64,000 bases of DNA from Sulfurimonas sp. SAG-AH-194-L11. GTDB lineage: Bacteria; Campylobacterota; Campylobacteria; Campylobacterales; Sulfurimonadaceae. Positions 10,287 through 21,077 of the stretch are shown piece after piece; within the stretch, counting starts at the first letter, position 1, and each line of letters begins with the position of its first letter. The notes beneath the pieces were generated by a model. It was given only the letters and a program-made list of their open reading frames with translations, did no database searches and was not told the origin of the DNA. The stretch covers positions 1-64,000 of the forward strand of contig NZ_JAEMVB010000002.1 of NCBI RefSeq assembly GCF_029215995.1. The letters run 5' to 3'. A program made the translations under genes and the position numbers.

Positions 10287-11516
10287 ATGAGACAAATGCA
10301 AATAATCACTCCCCACTTTATATATTTTAAAGACAAAATTAGTACAAATTTATCTATCGCTTACGATAAAACGATAGAAAAAATAGCCCCTATAGAAGAA
10401 CTCCGTGCTCTATTTCCAGATGCACAAGTTACAACACTTAGAGAAAACTCTCTTTTAATGCCTGGACTTATAAATGCACATGTACACATAGAGTTTTCAG
10501 CAAATAAAACACACCTATCTTATGGTGATTTTATGACTTGGTTATATAGTGTAATACAAAATCGTGAAGAACTTATTGGGGGATGTAATGAAGAGTGTAT
10601 GAGCAAAGCAATTGACTCAATGCTACAAAATGGTATCACTACATTTGGTGCGATTAGTTCGCACGGTATGGATTTAGAAGCATGTGCAAATGCAAAACAA
10701 AATGTTATCTACTTTAATGAACTTATCGGTTCTCAAGCAACAATGGCAGACACCCTTTTTACAGATTTTTCTGCACGCCTAGAGGCGAGTAAAACGGTGA
10801 AACGCGATGGCTTTAAGGCCGGAGTTGCCATTCACTCTCCTTATGCAGTACACCCTGTGCTTATTAAAAAAGCACTCGGTATTGTAAAGAGTCAAAAACT
10901 ACCACTTACTGCACACTTTATGGAAAGTCAAGCTGAACGCGATTGGCTCGATAAGAGTGATGGAGAGTTTAAAAAGTTTTTTACCGAACTTCTTAAACAA
11001 GAAAAAAATGTTAGTAATGCTTCAGAGTTTTTAGAACACTTTGAGGGAACACCTACTCTACTTGCACATGGCGTTCAAGCATCAGATGAGGAGTTAGATA
11101 TCATTAAAACAAGTAGGCATACTATCATTCATTGTCCTATTTCAAACCGTTTACTTGGCAATCCAACACTCAATATAAAAACATTAAATGATAAAAATAT
11201 CAGATGGGTAGTAGCTACTGATGGTTTAAGTTCAAACTATAAACTTGACCTTTTTGAAGAGATGAAGATGTCTCTTTTTATGCACCCAGATGCTCCACTT
11301 TTAGGTTTCGCACAGGAACTTATAAATGGTGTTACTATAAATGCAGCAGAGGCCCTTGGTATAAATGCTGGTGAGATAGCAGAGGGTAAAAATGCTGATA
11401 TGATTGTTTTAGATCTTGAGAGTGAGCCTACAGCGGAGTTAGCCATTCACTTAATACTACACCGTTATAATATCTCTAAAGTTTATATCAACGGTAAGTT
11501 AGAAAAGGGAAACTAA
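10287..11516 (+). CDS. amidohydrolase, probable aminofutalosine deaminase
   Basis: This amidohydrolase-superfamily protein has the metal-binding NAHVH motif early, a later HFMES histidine and the TDGLSS aspartate region. In Campylobacterota the member of this subfamily deaminates 6-amino-6-deoxyfutalosine in menaquinone synthesis (mqnF/mqnX type), which I consider likely here. Adenosine or another adenosyl compound is the alternative substrate. The ATG at 10287 gives 409 residues; the ATG at 10296 (MQIITPHF) is equally possible. It is followed one base later by sppA. Confidence 0.8.
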   Translation: MRQMQIITPHFIYFKDKISTNLSIAYDKTIEKIAPIEELRALFPDAQVTTLRENSLLMPGLINAHVHIEFSANKTHLSYGDFMTWLYSVIQNREELIGGCNEECMSKAIDSMLQNGITTFGAISSHGMDLEACANAKQNVIYFNELIGSQATMADTLFTDFSARLEASKTVKRDGFKAGVAIHSPYAVHPVLIKKALGIVKSQKLPLTAHFMESQAERDWLDKSDGEFKKFFTELLKQEKNVSNASEFLEHFEGTPTLLAHGVQASDEELDIIKTSRHTIIHCPISNRLLGNPTLNIKTLNDKNIRWVVATDGLSSNYKLDLFEEMKMSLFMHPDAPLLGFAQELINGVTINAAEALGINAGEIAEGKNADMIVLDLESEPTAELAIHLILHRYNISKVYINGKLEKGN

Positions 11517-11517
11517 G

Positions 11518-12387
11518 ATGAATACACTTAAAAAAATATTTTTACCAATAACACTACCGATGAAATTTATTCAAGACCATTTTAAAGCGATGCTTTTTTT
11601 ACTTTTACTCTTTTTACTCTTCGCACCTGAGGGTGAGCAGAGTTTAAAAACAAATAACCTACAAGAGATACAGTTAGTAGGCCCAATAATGGATGCTAGT
11701 GAAATTGTTGCTAAAATTGATGAAGCTGCTGATGATGAAACAATTAAAGGTGTTCTTATTAGTGTAAACTCACCTGGTGGAGCTGTCGCACCCTCAATCG
11801 AAATAGCCTATGCGATAAAACGCTTACAAGAGAAAAAACCAGTAGTCGCATATGCTAAAGGAACTATAGCAAGTGGCTCTTACTATGCAAGTATCTGGGC
11901 CGATGAAATCATCGCTAATCCAGGAAGTATGGTTGGAAGCATCGGTGTGATTATGAAAGGGGCTGATTTAAGCGAAATTATGCAAAAAATCGGTATCAAA
12001 ACTCAAGGTGTGCATGCTGGACGATATAAAGAGTTAGGTACAACGGATAGAGCATGGAATGACTATGAGGTAAATGAGTTAAATAAAGTCATCCAAGGAA
12101 CATACGATATGTTTACAGCAGATGTAGCACAAGCAAGGGACTTAAACCTCTCTAAACGCGACTTCTATGCAAATGCACATATCTTTACAGCTGCACAAGC
12201 GATGGAAGTAGGTTTAGTTGATTCTCTTGGTGTTGGCTATGATGCTAAAAAAAGAGTAGAAGAGCTCAGTGGTGTAAAAAATCCGGTATGGAATAGAGAA
12301 GATAAGTTTGATAAGTTGATGAAAAAGCTCTCAGCGTCTACAGCAGTTACACTCCACACTTACTTTCCAAGTATGGTGTTAAGATAA
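11518..12387 (+). CDS. sppA: signal peptide peptidase SppA (S49 family)
   Basis: SppA degrades cleaved signal peptides in the inner membrane with a Ser/Lys dyad. The 289 residues have one N-terminal membrane segment (about 22-41), then a single S49 domain with the serine motif ASGSYYAS and VGSIGVIMKG. This is the short single-domain form. It starts one base after the deaminase gene ends and forms an operon with it. Confidence 0.93.
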   Translation: MNTLKKIFLPITLPMKFIQDHFKAMLFLLLLFLLFAPEGEQSLKTNNLQEIQLVGPIMDASEIVAKIDEAADDETIKGVLISVNSPGGAVAPSIEIAYAIKRLQEKKPVVAYAKGTIASGSYYASIWADEIIANPGSMVGSIGVIMKGADLSEIMQKIGIKTQGVHAGRYKELGTTDRAWNDYEVNELNKVIQGTYDMFTADVAQARDLNLSKRDFYANAHIFTAAQAMEVGLVDSLGVGYDAKKRVEELSGVKNPVWNREDKFDKLMKKLSASTAVTLHTYFPSMVLR

Positions 12388-12399
12388 GTCTTGTGAGGC

Positions 12400-12999
12400 T
12401 TATACCTCACTCGTCTCAACAACACTCTCTATGTTTTGGAAAATTCTTTTTACTCTATCTTGCCACATCTCACCAAACTCCTTTAGCTCTTCATCTGTAA
12501 CATCACCTGAACCTAACCTTTGCATCAGTTGCATCATTTTAGGATTTGGCTTTACAGGTTCTGGATTATAAGTTACATCAACACTTTGTCCATTGTCCAC
12601 TCTAGTAAACCTTGCAGAAGAGTTTATATCTGCATTAAAGTACATAAGTGAATGACGAGCAAACTGTCCTTTAAGACCTTTAAACCCACTCTTATCTGTC
12701 GCACCCGTAATTTGAGAAACAACATTTCCTATAACTCCAGCAACCCCATCTTCAAGAGACTCTTCAAACTCCACTTTAATATTACCACGAACTGCTCTTT
12801 GATTTGGGTAGAGCACTTTTAGTGCTTCATTTGTTATGATATATGCACCTGCAACAGTAGGACAAGAGTGTCCAGCAGACCTAACTACATCAAGGTATGA
12901 AAATTCATACTCACCTAGTGTAAAAGCTCCTAGAACTTGAGATAGTGGGTCTTTTACTTTAATAATTTCTATAGTATCGAAAAAGTCTGGATATATCAT
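12400..12999 (-). CDS. FmdE-like conserved protein
   Basis: The 199-residue product has an AGHSCPTVAGAY motif at about 42-53, which resembles the His/Cys motif of the FmdE family first described beside formylmethanofuran dehydrogenases. No methanogenesis gene is present, so the family name says little about function; metal binding through His and Cys is the most that can be inferred. It lacks a signal peptide. The start overlaps the xseA stop by 4 bases. It ends the long minus-strand run, 12 bases from convergent sppA. Confidence 0.65.
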   Translation of the reverse strand: MIYPDFFDTIEIIKVKDPLSQVLGAFTLGEYEFSYLDVVRSAGHSCPTVAGAYIITNEALKVLYPNQRAVRGNIKVEFEESLEDGVAGVIGNVVSQITGATDKSGFKGLKGQFARHSLMYFNADINSSARFTRVDNGQSVDVTYNPEPVKPNPKMMQLMQRLGSGDVTDEELKEFGEMWQDRVKRIFQNIESVVETSEV

Positions 13000-14249
13000 T
13001 TTATACTCTCCTTGTTAATAACTTTTGCATGAATAAGTATTGTATCACTTTGAACTTCAAACTCACTTCCAATATTTAAAGTTGTTATATCTATTACCTT
13101 AGAATTTTGTGAGAGTTGCGCAAAACCTGTTTTAGATTTGAATTTTGGATTGTTAGCCTCTAGTGCTTTTTTTAAACTATCAACTTGTGTCTGTCCAATA
13201 TGAAGTTGATTGTTTATCGCTTGTGGGAGTTGCTGTTTGAGTCTATCAAGTTCTCTTTGGTACCCTTGAAGATTAAAACTCATCGCCTGAGAGAAATTTT
13301 CTTTCAGTTGTCTTATCTCTAGTTCACGTTGTTGCAATTTTTTATCTACAGAATGTTGTGCAAATGAAGTTTTCAAATGCTCAAGTTCTTGAGATTTACT
13401 ATGTATTTTCTGTTTGAGTACCTGTTCTAACTGTAAAGCGATAGAATCCATATACTGATAAAGCTCATTTGTATCTGGCAGACATATCTCCATCGCAGCA
13501 CTTGGAGTTGCCGCTCTTATATCTGAGACAAAGTCACTGATAAGCCAGTCTATCTCGTGTCCAACTGCTGAAATAATTGGAGTCGTCGCTTGAAAAATAG
13601 CATCAGCAACTATCTCTTCGTTAAAAGCCCATAAATCTTCCATACTCCCACCACCACGACCAACAACTAGGATGTCGTACTCTTTTGTATCAGCAAGTCT
13701 AATAGCATTACTAATAGCAGCAGCTGCACTCTCACCCTGTACTAAAACATCATATATATCTATCTCTATATTTTTGTAACGACTGTTTGCTACTCTTAAC
13801 ATATCTTGCAATGCTGCCCCTGTAGCTGAAGTAACAAGAGCAATACGAGATGGAAACTTTGGTAGTGATTTTTTTATCTCTGTGTTAAAATAGCCCTGTT
13901 GTGAGAGTTTCTGCTTTAACTGCTCATAAGCAAGTGCTAATGCACCCTGCCCTGATGGTTCTATACTAAAACAGTTAAGTTGATAGGAACCGCGGGGTTT
14001 ATAAAGTGTAAGTGCCGCATTTACAAGCACTTTCATCCCCTCTTCTAAACGAAACTTTAGTTTTGAAGCATTTCCCCTAAACATCACACAACTTAAGACT
14101 GAACTACTATCTTTAAGTGTAAAATATATATGCCCTGAATTGTGAAAGGTTATTCGAGAGAGTTCACCCTCTACTAAAACTTGTGTAAAACTACTTTCTA
14201 AAAGAGTTTTAATCTGTTCATTAAGTCCCGATACTGAGAGTTTGTACAT
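12996..14249 (-). CDS. xseA: exodeoxyribonuclease VII large subunit
   Basis: XseA is the catalytic subunit of the single-strand-specific exonuclease VII. The N-terminal OB-fold covers about residues 1-100, the catalytic core carries GRGGGSMEDLWAFNEE, and a long coiled-coil region rich in Gln and Leu follows. Its 417 residues are typical. The small subunit xseB is not in this window. It lies 9 bases after ubiE. Confidence 0.95.
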   Translation of the reverse strand: MYKLSVSGLNEQIKTLLESSFTQVLVEGELSRITFHNSGHIYFTLKDSSSVLSCVMFRGNASKLKFRLEEGMKVLVNAALTLYKPRGSYQLNCFSIEPSGQGALALAYEQLKQKLSQQGYFNTEIKKSLPKFPSRIALVTSATGAALQDMLRVANSRYKNIEIDIYDVLVQGESAAAAISNAIRLADTKEYDILVVGRGGGSMEDLWAFNEEIVADAIFQATTPIISAVGHEIDWLISDFVSDIRAATPSAAMEICLPDTNELYQYMDSIALQLEQVLKQKIHSKSQELEHLKTSFAQHSVDKKLQQRELEIRQLKENFSQAMSFNLQGYQRELDRLKQQLPQAINNQLHIGQTQVDSLKKALEANNPKFKSKTGFAQLSQNSKVIDITTLNIGSEFEVQSDTILIHAKVINKESIK

Positions 14250-14258
14250 GGCAAAAGC

Positions 14259-14993
14259 CTATTTCTTACGTGCAATAAGAAGTGTTGATATATCCATAGA
14301 AAAACTTTTTGTGTAGAGCATCTCAAAACCTGCATTTTCTAATTCATTTTGCATATTTTTTACTGTTGAGAAAGTCTCTATAGAGTTTGGTAGATACTCA
14401 TAAGCTTCTAAGTTTTTAGAAATAAATCCTCCAATTTTTGGAAGAATCTTATTTGTATAAAAGTTCATAATTTTTGCTATAAGAGATGGGTTCTCATTTT
14501 TCATAAACTCTAAAATCACAACAAGTCCATCTTTTTTTAGTACTCTATTGAACTCTAAAAGTGCTTCTTCTCTCTCCACTACATTTCTAATACCGTAAGT
14601 AATACTCAAGATATCAGCAGCTTCATCTTTTAGTGGAATTTTAGTAGCTTGTGCTATATGATAGTTGAATTTAGGATACTTTTTTCTTGCAACATCTACC
14701 ATACCATTTGAAGGATCAACACCTACTATCTCACCAATGGCAATACCAGATTTTTCAGCACGATCTCGCCAAAATTCCATCATATCCCCAGTTCCACAAG
14801 CAACATCTACTATCATATTCAGAGAGTCTTTTCCTGAAAATTCATACGATAAATCACAGGCTTTTCTTCTCCATGACTTATCAATACCCATGCTCATAAC
14901 ACGATTTGCCGTATCATATGTAGGGGCAATGTCATCAAACATCTCTACAATTTTTTCTTGTTTGGCATTATTCTTTTTACCTTGAGAACTCAT
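14259..14993 (-). CDS. ubiE: demethylmenaquinone methyltransferase
   Basis: This class I SAM methyltransferase has the DVACGTGDM motif and the UbiE/MenG-type segments SWRRKACD near the start and ITYGIRNVVEREEAL in the middle. It methylates demethylmenaquinone, the last step of menaquinone synthesis, and so acts downstream of the futalosine-type enzyme at 10287. The start abuts the ribD stop directly. The 244 residues match the family. Confidence 0.93.
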   Translation of the reverse strand: MSSQGKKNNAKQEKIVEMFDDIAPTYDTANRVMSMGIDKSWRRKACDLSYEFSGKDSLNMIVDVACGTGDMMEFWRDRAEKSGIAIGEIVGVDPSNGMVDVARKKYPKFNYHIAQATKIPLKDEAADILSITYGIRNVVEREEALLEFNRVLKKDGLVVILEFMKNENPSLIAKIMNFYTNKILPKIGGFISKNLEAYEYLPNSIETFSTVKNMQNELENAGFEMLYTKSFSMDISTLLIARKK

Positions 14994-16001
14994 TTATATC
15001 CTTTTCATCCACATAATTATATCTTTATCTTCTTGCCTGATATTTAAAATATCAAACTTCTCTTCACGCACATTAAAATTGTTAGAACCACCAAAACTAG
15101 GGGCTATATAACAGAGATAACAATCAACTATTTCACGAGTTAATTCATAAAGTGAATCAGTTCCCTCAATCATAATATTTTTATAATCTTGAAGTTTTTC
15201 AAAGTCACTCTCTATAAAAACTTTTCTCCCTTTAACATTAAAAAGAGGAATAGTTTTGTCAAACTCTTTTTCTCTCGAGTAGATTAAAATATCAGGAGCC
15301 TTTCCATTAACTAACCTAGCATCAAGAGTAGGTCTATCAATCCTAACAGTATTACCACCAATAACAAGCAGCTCACATACATCACGAAGGGCATGAACAT
15401 TTGTTCTTGAGTGAAGTGAGCTCACATTACCCTCATTAGTAGTGGCATTTAGTCTCTGTGCCCATTTAAAATAAACAAATCCTTTTTCTAAACTTTTTTT
15501 AAATGGTAAAAGTAAATCCTCACACTCTTCTAGTAGAACCTCATTATGTACTGTACATGAGTTTCTTTGTAAAATTGTATTTCCATTTTGTGCTATTTTA
15601 TTTGTGTCATAAGAACCAACATATACTTCTTTAATACCTAACTCACAAATCAGTGATGCACATGAGGGTGTTTTACCATAGTGTGAACAAGGTTCTAGCG
15701 TTGTAAAAAGTTTTATATTTATGAAAATGTCATCATGGTTAGAGAGCAAATAGTTGTGAATATCTATTGAAGAGTTAAGAGCTAAAATAGTTTCATCATT
15801 TGTAATTTTATAGTATGCAAATTTAAGGGCATTAACTTCAGCATGAGCTCCACCACAACGGTGATGTGCTTCAACAGCTAAGATTTCGCCATTTTGACCA
15901 ACAATAGTACAACCTACCGCTGGATTTGGATATGTTAAACCTTGATACTTCCAAGCCTCATTCAAGGCAAGACTCATATAAAAGGTATTATCTATTAGCA
16001 T
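14994..16001 (-). CDS. ribD: riboflavin biosynthesis deaminase/reductase RibD
   Basis: RibD performs the deamination and reduction steps after GTP cyclohydrolase II. The N-terminal CMP/dCMP-deaminase-type domain has HAEVNAL and PCSHYGKTPSC as zinc ligands. The C-terminal reductase domain begins at about residue 165 and is shorter and more divergent than in E. coli, as is common in this phylum. No FMN riboswitch-like leader is seen, and the gene follows rimP after 11 bases. Confidence 0.92.
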   Translation of the reverse strand: MLIDNTFYMSLALNEAWKYQGLTYPNPAVGCTIVGQNGEILAVEAHHRCGGAHAEVNALKFAYYKITNDETILALNSSIDIHNYLLSNHDDIFINIKLFTTLEPCSHYGKTPSCASLICELGIKEVYVGSYDTNKIAQNGNTILQRNSCTVHNEVLLEECEDLLLPFKKSLEKGFVYFKWAQRLNATTNEGNVSSLHSRTNVHALRDVCELLVIGGNTVRIDRPTLDARLVNGKAPDILIYSREKEFDKTIPLFNVKGRKVFIESDFEKLQDYKNIMIEGTDSLYELTREIVDCYLCYIAPSFGGSNNFNVREEKFDILNIRQEDKDIIMWMKRI

Positions 16002-16012
16002 CTAAGAGTATC

Positions 16013-16462
16013 TTACCACTCAAAATATGTTTTTGCTTTAATGATGTCGTTAAATTCTACATCTACAGTCTCATCATCAGTTTGAACAAAGACTTTAGAA
16101 CCATCAACTTTAAGTAAAATCCCTCTAGTTTTTTCTTTCCCACTATGGAGTAAAGAAACTTTTTCTCCAACACTTTTTTTGAAGTGCCCAATGTTCATAA
16201 GTTTACGCTCGATTCCTGCAGTTCCAACCTCAAGTCTATAGTCACCTGAAACAGGAGGAGTAACATCTAAAAGAGGAGATATCATATGAGTGAGTTCAAC
16301 ACATGTATCGAGACTTACACCCTTGCGTTTAGCATCTTCAACTTCTGTTGACATGATACTTATACGATAAATAGTCTCATCATTTTCACTTACAATCACT
16401 GCATCATATAACTCTAAATCAACTGATTTAACTATTGATTCTATATCACTTTGTAGACTCAT
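16013..16462 (-). CDS. rimP: ribosome maturation factor RimP
   Basis: RimP helps mature the 30S subunit. The 149 residues show the family pattern, including YRLEVGTAGIERKL in the middle (compare the usual EVSSPGLDRPL) and a C-terminal Sm-like part. It overlaps rbfA by 4 bases and belongs to the infB-rbfA-rimP cluster found in most bacteria. Confidence 0.92.
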   Translation of the reverse strand: MSLQSDIESIVKSVDLELYDAVIVSENDETIYRISIMSTEVEDAKRKGVSLDTCVELTHMISPLLDVTPPVSGDYRLEVGTAGIERKLMNIGHFKKSVGEKVSLLHSGKEKTRGILLKVDGSKVFVQTDDETVDVEFNDIIKAKTYFEW

Positions 16463-16830
16463 GATTCTTCCTCATTATTATTTCTTTTGGCTATCTTACT
16501 AAAAAGGTCATCTATATTTTTAGACTTTTCTAAAAGCTCATCAAACTCAAAAGTAAAAGTAGGACATCTATACCATCCCTGATCTTTTAAAACAAATGTC
16601 TCAACAATAGGACGTGCTTTTCTTAGAAGTTTAAGATAGTCGCGTTTTTCTTGTTCTTTAAATTGATGGGGGTTAATATATACTTTTGCATCACTTTTTC
16701 CACGAGAACATTTGACTTCAAGAATATCTAATTCGTGAAGTCTTTTATCATTCATCTGACCAAGTGCTTTGGGGATTAACTCTAAGAGAACTGATTCAGT
16801 TCTCTTGATTTTTATTTGTGCTTCTGTCAT
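16459..16830 (-). CDS. rbfA: 30S ribosome-binding factor RbfA
   Basis: RbfA binds the 30S subunit during late 16S maturation and cold adaptation. The product is small and basic (123 residues) with the KH-like pattern of the family, including DAKVYINPH in the central strand and LRKARPIVETFVL. It begins 4 bases after infB ends and is translationally coupled to rimP. Assignment rests partly on position. Confidence 0.9.
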   Translation of the reverse strand: MTEAQIKIKRTESVLLELIPKALGQMNDKRLHELDILEVKCSRGKSDAKVYINPHQFKEQEKRDYLKLLRKARPIVETFVLKDQGWYRCPTFTFEFDELLEKSKNIDDLFSKIAKRNNNEEES

Positions 16831-16834
16831 GAGT

Positions 16835-19444
16835 CTATAACTCTACTTTCTGCTCAACTTTTTTGAATGTTTCAAGAACATCTCCAGGTATAACATCATC
16901 ATAACCACTGATAACAACACCACATTCGTAACCGTTACCGATTTCATCAACATCATCTTTGAAACGTTTAAGTGAAGTAAGTTCACCTTCGTAATGAACA
17001 ACACCATCACGAATAACACGAACCATACCACCTCGAATAAGACGACCATCAACAACCATACAACCAGCAACAATACCCTTAGGTATTTTAAATACTTCTT
17101 TAACTTCTGCTTGACCAGTGTTCTCTTCAGTATATTTAGGTGACATCATACCAGTAAGCATACCAGTGATATCATCAATTAGTTGATAGATAATTGAGTA
17201 AGTCTTAATCTCAACACCTTTTTGTTTAGCCGCTGCTTTAACTGCACCAGTAGGACGAACATTAAATCCTAATAGAACACAGTTTTCAGAGTTGTTAACA
17301 AGTTCAACATCATTTTCTGTAATTCCACCAACTCCACTAGAGATGATGTTTACTTTTACTTCATCATTTCTCATAGAAAGAATAGAAGTACGGATAGCTT
17401 CAAGTGTACCGTGAACATCAGTTTTAAGTACAACTTTAAGAGATTTAAGTTTACCCTCTTTAATCATAGCTGTCATATCTTCTAATGAAGACTTAGTAGA
17501 GATTGAAAGCTCTTTATGTCTGTCATACTCGTGACGCTTCATTGCAAACTCTTTTGCAGCTTTTTCATCATCCATAGCGAGCATAACTTCACCAGATGCA
17601 GGAACTGCATTAAGACCAGCGATAATTGCCGTGTGAGATGGAGCAAGAGTTTTTATCTGTTTTTTGTTTTCATCAATCATCGCTTTAATACGACCATGAG
17701 CTGCACCACATACAACATAGTCTCCAACTTTAAGAGTACCATTTTGTACGATAACAGTTGCAACCGGTCCACGACCTTTTTCTAAAGAAGACTCTATAAC
17801 TGCAGCTTTTGCCGGAGCATTTACATTTGCTTTAAGTTCTAAGATCTCAGCTGTAGTAAGAATATTTTCAAGTAAATCATCAATACCCATACCTGATTTT
17901 GCAGAAACTGGAATAAACTCAACATCTCCACCCCAATCAACAGGATTAATACCATGCTCAGCCATCTGACCTTTAACCATATCTGGTTGTGCAGTCTCTT
18001 TATCCATTTTATTAAGTGCAACAATTATTGGAGCACCTGACTCTTTAGCTAACTTAATAACTTCAAGAGTTTGTGGTTTAACACCATCATCAGCAGCAAC
18101 AACAATTACAATAATATCTGTAATCTCTGTACCTTTTTGACGCATGTGACTAAATGCAGCATGTCCCGGTGTATCGATAAAAGTAATTGCTTTACCTTTT
18201 TGCTCGATTGTATAAGCACCGATATGTTGAGTGATACCACCCGCTTCGCCTTCAGTAACTTTTGCTTCACGAATAGCATCAAGTAGTGAAGTTTTACCAT
18301 GGTCAACATGACCCATTATAGTAATTACAGGAGCACGTTCTGTCGCATTTTCATCTTCTTCTATATCTTCTTCTTCATGAGTAAACTCATCTTTAGGATC
18401 GATAATAGTAACTTCAACTTCAAACTCTTCAGAAAGAATCTCAATTTCATCATTTCCAAGAAAATCATTTTTCGTCATCATCATACCAAGATCAAAAAGA
18501 ACTTTAATGATGTCAGAGATAGGACGATTTAGAGCTTCGGCAAACTCATAAACACGAATATCCTCAGGAATCTCTACATGAGTTACTATCTCATCTTCAA
18601 AAGTTGCTTTAGCATACTTCTTACGTTTATCTTTACGTACTTTTCGACCACGAGGAGCCGCTTTTTTATTACCATTACGTCCTGCTGGTTTAGGAGCACG
18701 TGGTTTTCTAGGCATTTCAGGAGGAAGTGGAGCTCTCTCTGTAGAGTTTAGGTCAAGAAGTGTTACTTGATCATCCATATCCATAGATACATCGCTCATA
18801 GCACCACCAAAGATATCCATACGTCTACCTTGGTCTTGTTTAGAAGCTGTTCTTGAACTCTGCTTAGATTTTTTTCTCAGTGCTAACTCTGCTAAAACTT
18901 CCGCACTCATTTTTCCATATGAAGATACAGAAGCTTGCTTTTGTGGAAGGTTATAACTCTCTTCTACTTTTGGTTTTTTCTTTTTAACAATTTTAAGACC
19001 ACTTTTTTTAAGACCAGTTCGAGGAGTTACAGTAACTAATCTTAATGTCGATGCTGGTTTTTTAACTTCTGCTACTTTTTTCACTTCTTCAACAGGAGTT
19101 GTAGTCTCTTTATCACTTGTCTCTTCTTTTTTAACTTCCACATCAGGAGTAGTCTTTTCCACAGGTTTTTCAGCTTCAACTGCTTCTACCACTTCTTCTT
19201 TTACTAGCTCTTCTTTTGGAGTATCATCTTTAACTTTTTTGACAACTGTAGGTTTTGGTATAGGAGTAGCTTTATCATCTTCACCATTCATAATATAGTT
19301 TGCAATCTTTTCTGCATCTTCCATACTTACTTTACTCAATGCTGCTTTTACTTCTATTCCCATGTTCTTAGCTTTTTCTAAGACATCTTTTGAAGCTATA
19401 CCTAATTCGTCTGCAATTTCTTTAACGCTAACTTTATCTGTCAT
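16835..19444 (-). CDS. infB: translation initiation factor IF-2
   Basis: IF-2 is the GTPase that brings initiator tRNA to the 30S subunit. Residues 1-50 form the IF2-N type domain, 50-280 are a low-complexity Lys/Glu/Val-rich linker, and the G domain begins near 370 with [26 protein letters not shown] and SAKSG. The C-terminal domains follow to residue 869. The start overlaps the YlxR-family gene by 11 bases. Confidence 0.98.
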   Translation of the reverse strand: MTDKVSVKEIADELGIASKDVLEKAKNMGIEVKAALSKVSMEDAEKIANYIMNGEDDKATPIPKPTVVKKVKDDTPKEELVKEEVVEAVEAEKPVEKTTPDVEVKKEETSDKETTTPVEEVKKVAEVKKPASTLRLVTVTPRTGLKKSGLKIVKKKKPKVEESYNLPQKQASVSSYGKMSAEVLAELALRKKSKQSSRTASKQDQGRRMDIFGGAMSDVSMDMDDQVTLLDLNSTERAPLPPEMPRKPRAPKPAGRNGNKKAAPRGRKVRKDKRKKYAKATFEDEIVTHVEIPEDIRVYEFAEALNRPISDIIKVLFDLGMMMTKNDFLGNDEIEILSEEFEVEVTIIDPKDEFTHEEEDIEEDENATERAPVITIMGHVDHGKTSLLDAIREAKVTEGEAGGITQHIGAYTIEQKGKAITFIDTPGHAAFSHMRQKGTEITDIIVIVVAADDGVKPQTLEVIKLAKESGAPIIVALNKMDKETAQPDMVKGQMAEHGINPVDWGGDVEFIPVSAKSGMGIDDLLENILTTAEILELKANVNAPAKAAVIESSLEKGRGPVATVIVQNGTLKVGDYVVCGAAHGRIKAMIDENKKQIKTLAPSHTAIIAGLNAVPASGEVMLAMDDEKAAKEFAMKRHEYDRHKELSISTKSSLEDMTAMIKEGKLKSLKVVLKTDVHGTLEAIRTSILSMRNDEVKVNIISSGVGGITENDVELVNNSENCVLLGFNVRPTGAVKAAAKQKGVEIKTYSIIYQLIDDITGMLTGMMSPKYTEENTGQAEVKEVFKIPKGIVAGCMVVDGRLIRGGMVRVIRDGVVHYEGELTSLKRFKDDVDEIGNGYECGVVISGYDDVIPGDVLETFKKVEQKVEL

Positions 19445-19691
19445 CAGTGATGATCTCCTTTAGTTTGTTCATAAGTTGTTCCCTCTTATTAGTACGACAC
19501 TGTCGCATAAGAGCCTTCGATAGTTTCTTGCCGTCATCTAAGCAAGAAAAACATAAGTAAAAACTTCTACCTATTCCATCGAATGAACTTAACTCTCCAT
19601 CAACACAACGTAGTCTAAATAAATTAGACTGAACAGCTCTCTCTCTACAAGAGATACACATTCTGATTGGTTGATGAAAATTTTGTGCCAT
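19434..19691 (-). CDS. YlxR-family RNA-binding protein (DUF448)
   Basis: The 85-residue product has the family hallmark RMCISCRER and a later [11 protein letters not shown], giving two CxxC-type pairs that could bind metal. YlxR proteins sit before infB in many bacteria and are thought to bind RNA. Here the gene also directly precedes and overlaps infB. Confidence 0.88.
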   Translation of the reverse strand: MAQNFHQPIRMCISCRERAVQSNLFRLRCVDGELSSFDGIGRSFYLCFSCLDDGKKLSKALMRQCRTNKREQLMNKLKEIITDDR

Positions 19692-19722
19692 TATATCTAA
19701 ATATTGCTTTATTTAATAGGCT

Positions 19723-20604
19723 TTATCGCTCTATTATAAGCCCATTATTATCAAAATCTAAAACCTTCACATTAAAATCAGGAAATTTTTGACTAAATTT
19801 GTTTGCAATCATAGATGAGTCTTCATCATAAACAAGAGAGAAAAATGTACTTCCACTCCCAGAAAGTGTACTCATTAGGGCACCCGATTCATAAGCTACT
19901 TTTTGTACAGCAAAAAGTTCAGGTAGTGTTTTCATCCTAGCTTTTTGATGAAACCTATCTTGTGCAGCGAGTTTTAACATTTCCCAATCTTCATTAAAAA
20001 ATGCAGCAACTGTTAAAGCAGTATGAGAAAGATTGTAAACTGCGTTCTCTTTTGAATATGATTTTGGCAAAATTGTACGAGATTTTGATGTATTCATCTG
20101 TTTATTTGGTATTACAACAACAGCTTTTAAATAATCCGGTAGATGTTTTCGTTGAGAAAAAACTTTATTTTTTTCAATCGTTGCAGCATTAAATCCACCC
20201 ATCACTGCTGGAGTGATGTTATCGGGATGTGATTCATATACGAGTGCATGGTTTAGAATACGGCGTTTACTTACTCGTATGCCTGCTGCTTCATGAGCTG
20301 AAGCTATAGCAGAAACTATAACAGCAGAAGAGCTACCTAGTCCACGTGACATCGGAATAGAGTTATAAAATGTAAATTTAAAGTTCTGTTTTTTCTTTGT
20401 TAAACGCGAATAGTGCTCATTAAAGATAGAGATAAAAAGATTATTACCTTTTAATCGAGGATTGTTTTCTCCCTCACCTTTAATACTCACACTAAAAAAT
20501 TTAGAAGGGTGAAATTCGACCCTGTTACGTAGATCTACTGCGAGACCTAAAGAGTCAAAACCTGGCCCTAGGTTTGCTGATGTTGCGGGAACACTTATTA
20601 TCAA
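19723..20604 (-). CDS. thrB: homoserine kinase
   Basis: ThrB phosphorylates homoserine in threonine synthesis and belongs to the GHMP kinases. The N-terminal [15 protein letters not shown] motif (residues 5-19), the ATP loop [16 protein letters not shown] and the C-terminal [11 protein letters not shown] motif are all present. Its 293 residues are normal. It lies 8 bases after tsaB, an order also known in Campylobacter. Confidence 0.95.
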   Translation of the reverse strand: MIISVPATSANLGPGFDSLGLAVDLRNRVEFHPSKFFSVSIKGEGENNPRLKGNNLFISIFNEHYSRLTKKKQNFKFTFYNSIPMSRGLGSSSAVIVSAIASAHEAAGIRVSKRRILNHALVYESHPDNITPAVMGGFNAATIEKNKVFSQRKHLPDYLKAVVVIPNKQMNTSKSRTILPKSYSKENAVYNLSHTALTVAAFFNEDWEMLKLAAQDRFHQKARMKTLPELFAVQKVAYESGALMSTLSGSGSTFFSLVYDEDSSMIANKFSQKFPDFNVKVLDFDNNGLIIER

Positions 20605-20612
20605 ATTACTTC

Positions 20613-21077
20613 CTATTGTCCAACAGCTCCTATCATATACAAGGGAGCTGCATCTGTACTAAACTCATTATAATCAAGCACATCAGGAAGTGAAAAAATC
20701 ACTTCTGGTGCTATTTCTAATTTTTGAGTTTTTATTTCTAATGCAACTTTAACAAAATGTAACTTACCAATGGCTTTTATTGGTCCATTTTCATTAAAAT
20801 AAAATGCATCTGTTGCAAAAAGTGGAATATTTTTTAAAATACTCAGTGATTTTAAAAAAACATAGGCTACTTTGATAGCCATAAAACTTCCAGGACCATT
20901 AGCATAAAACAGTTTTTTGATTTCATATTTTTTTTGTAAGTCACGAAAAAGAAGTGGTAAAATATCTGAACTTTTTTTCTCAGACTCTATAGTCTCGATA
21001 AGTTTTGAATTTTCATACACCCCAAGTTTTATCGGACTTGTAAGTGCTATTAAAAGTATATCTACCTCTTTAAGCAT
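20613..21077 (-). CDS. tsaB: TsaB-like t6A biosynthesis protein
   Basis: TsaB is the partner of TsaD in threonylcarbamoyladenosine (t6A37) formation on tRNA. The product is short (154 residues) and divergent. The recognisable part is [19 protein letters not shown], which matches the GPGSFTGLR segment of TsaB. Its place between lpxC and thrB matches the Campylobacter arrangement. It overlaps lpxC by 8 bases. Confidence 0.78.
   Translation of the reverse strand: MLKEVDILLIALTSPIKLGVYENSKLIETIESEKKSSDILPLLFRDLQKKYEIKKLFYANGPGSFMAIKVAYVFLKSLSILKNIPLFATDAFYFNENGPIKAIGKLHFVKVALEIKTQKLEIAPEVIFSLPDVLDYNEFSTDAAPLYMIGAVGQ

Noticed and set aside
12393-12410. Hairpin GTGAGG/CCTCAC between sppA and the FmdE-like gene as a bidirectional terminator
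   Set aside because: The stem is only 6 bp, overlaps the end of the FmdE-like gene and has no T-tract on either side.
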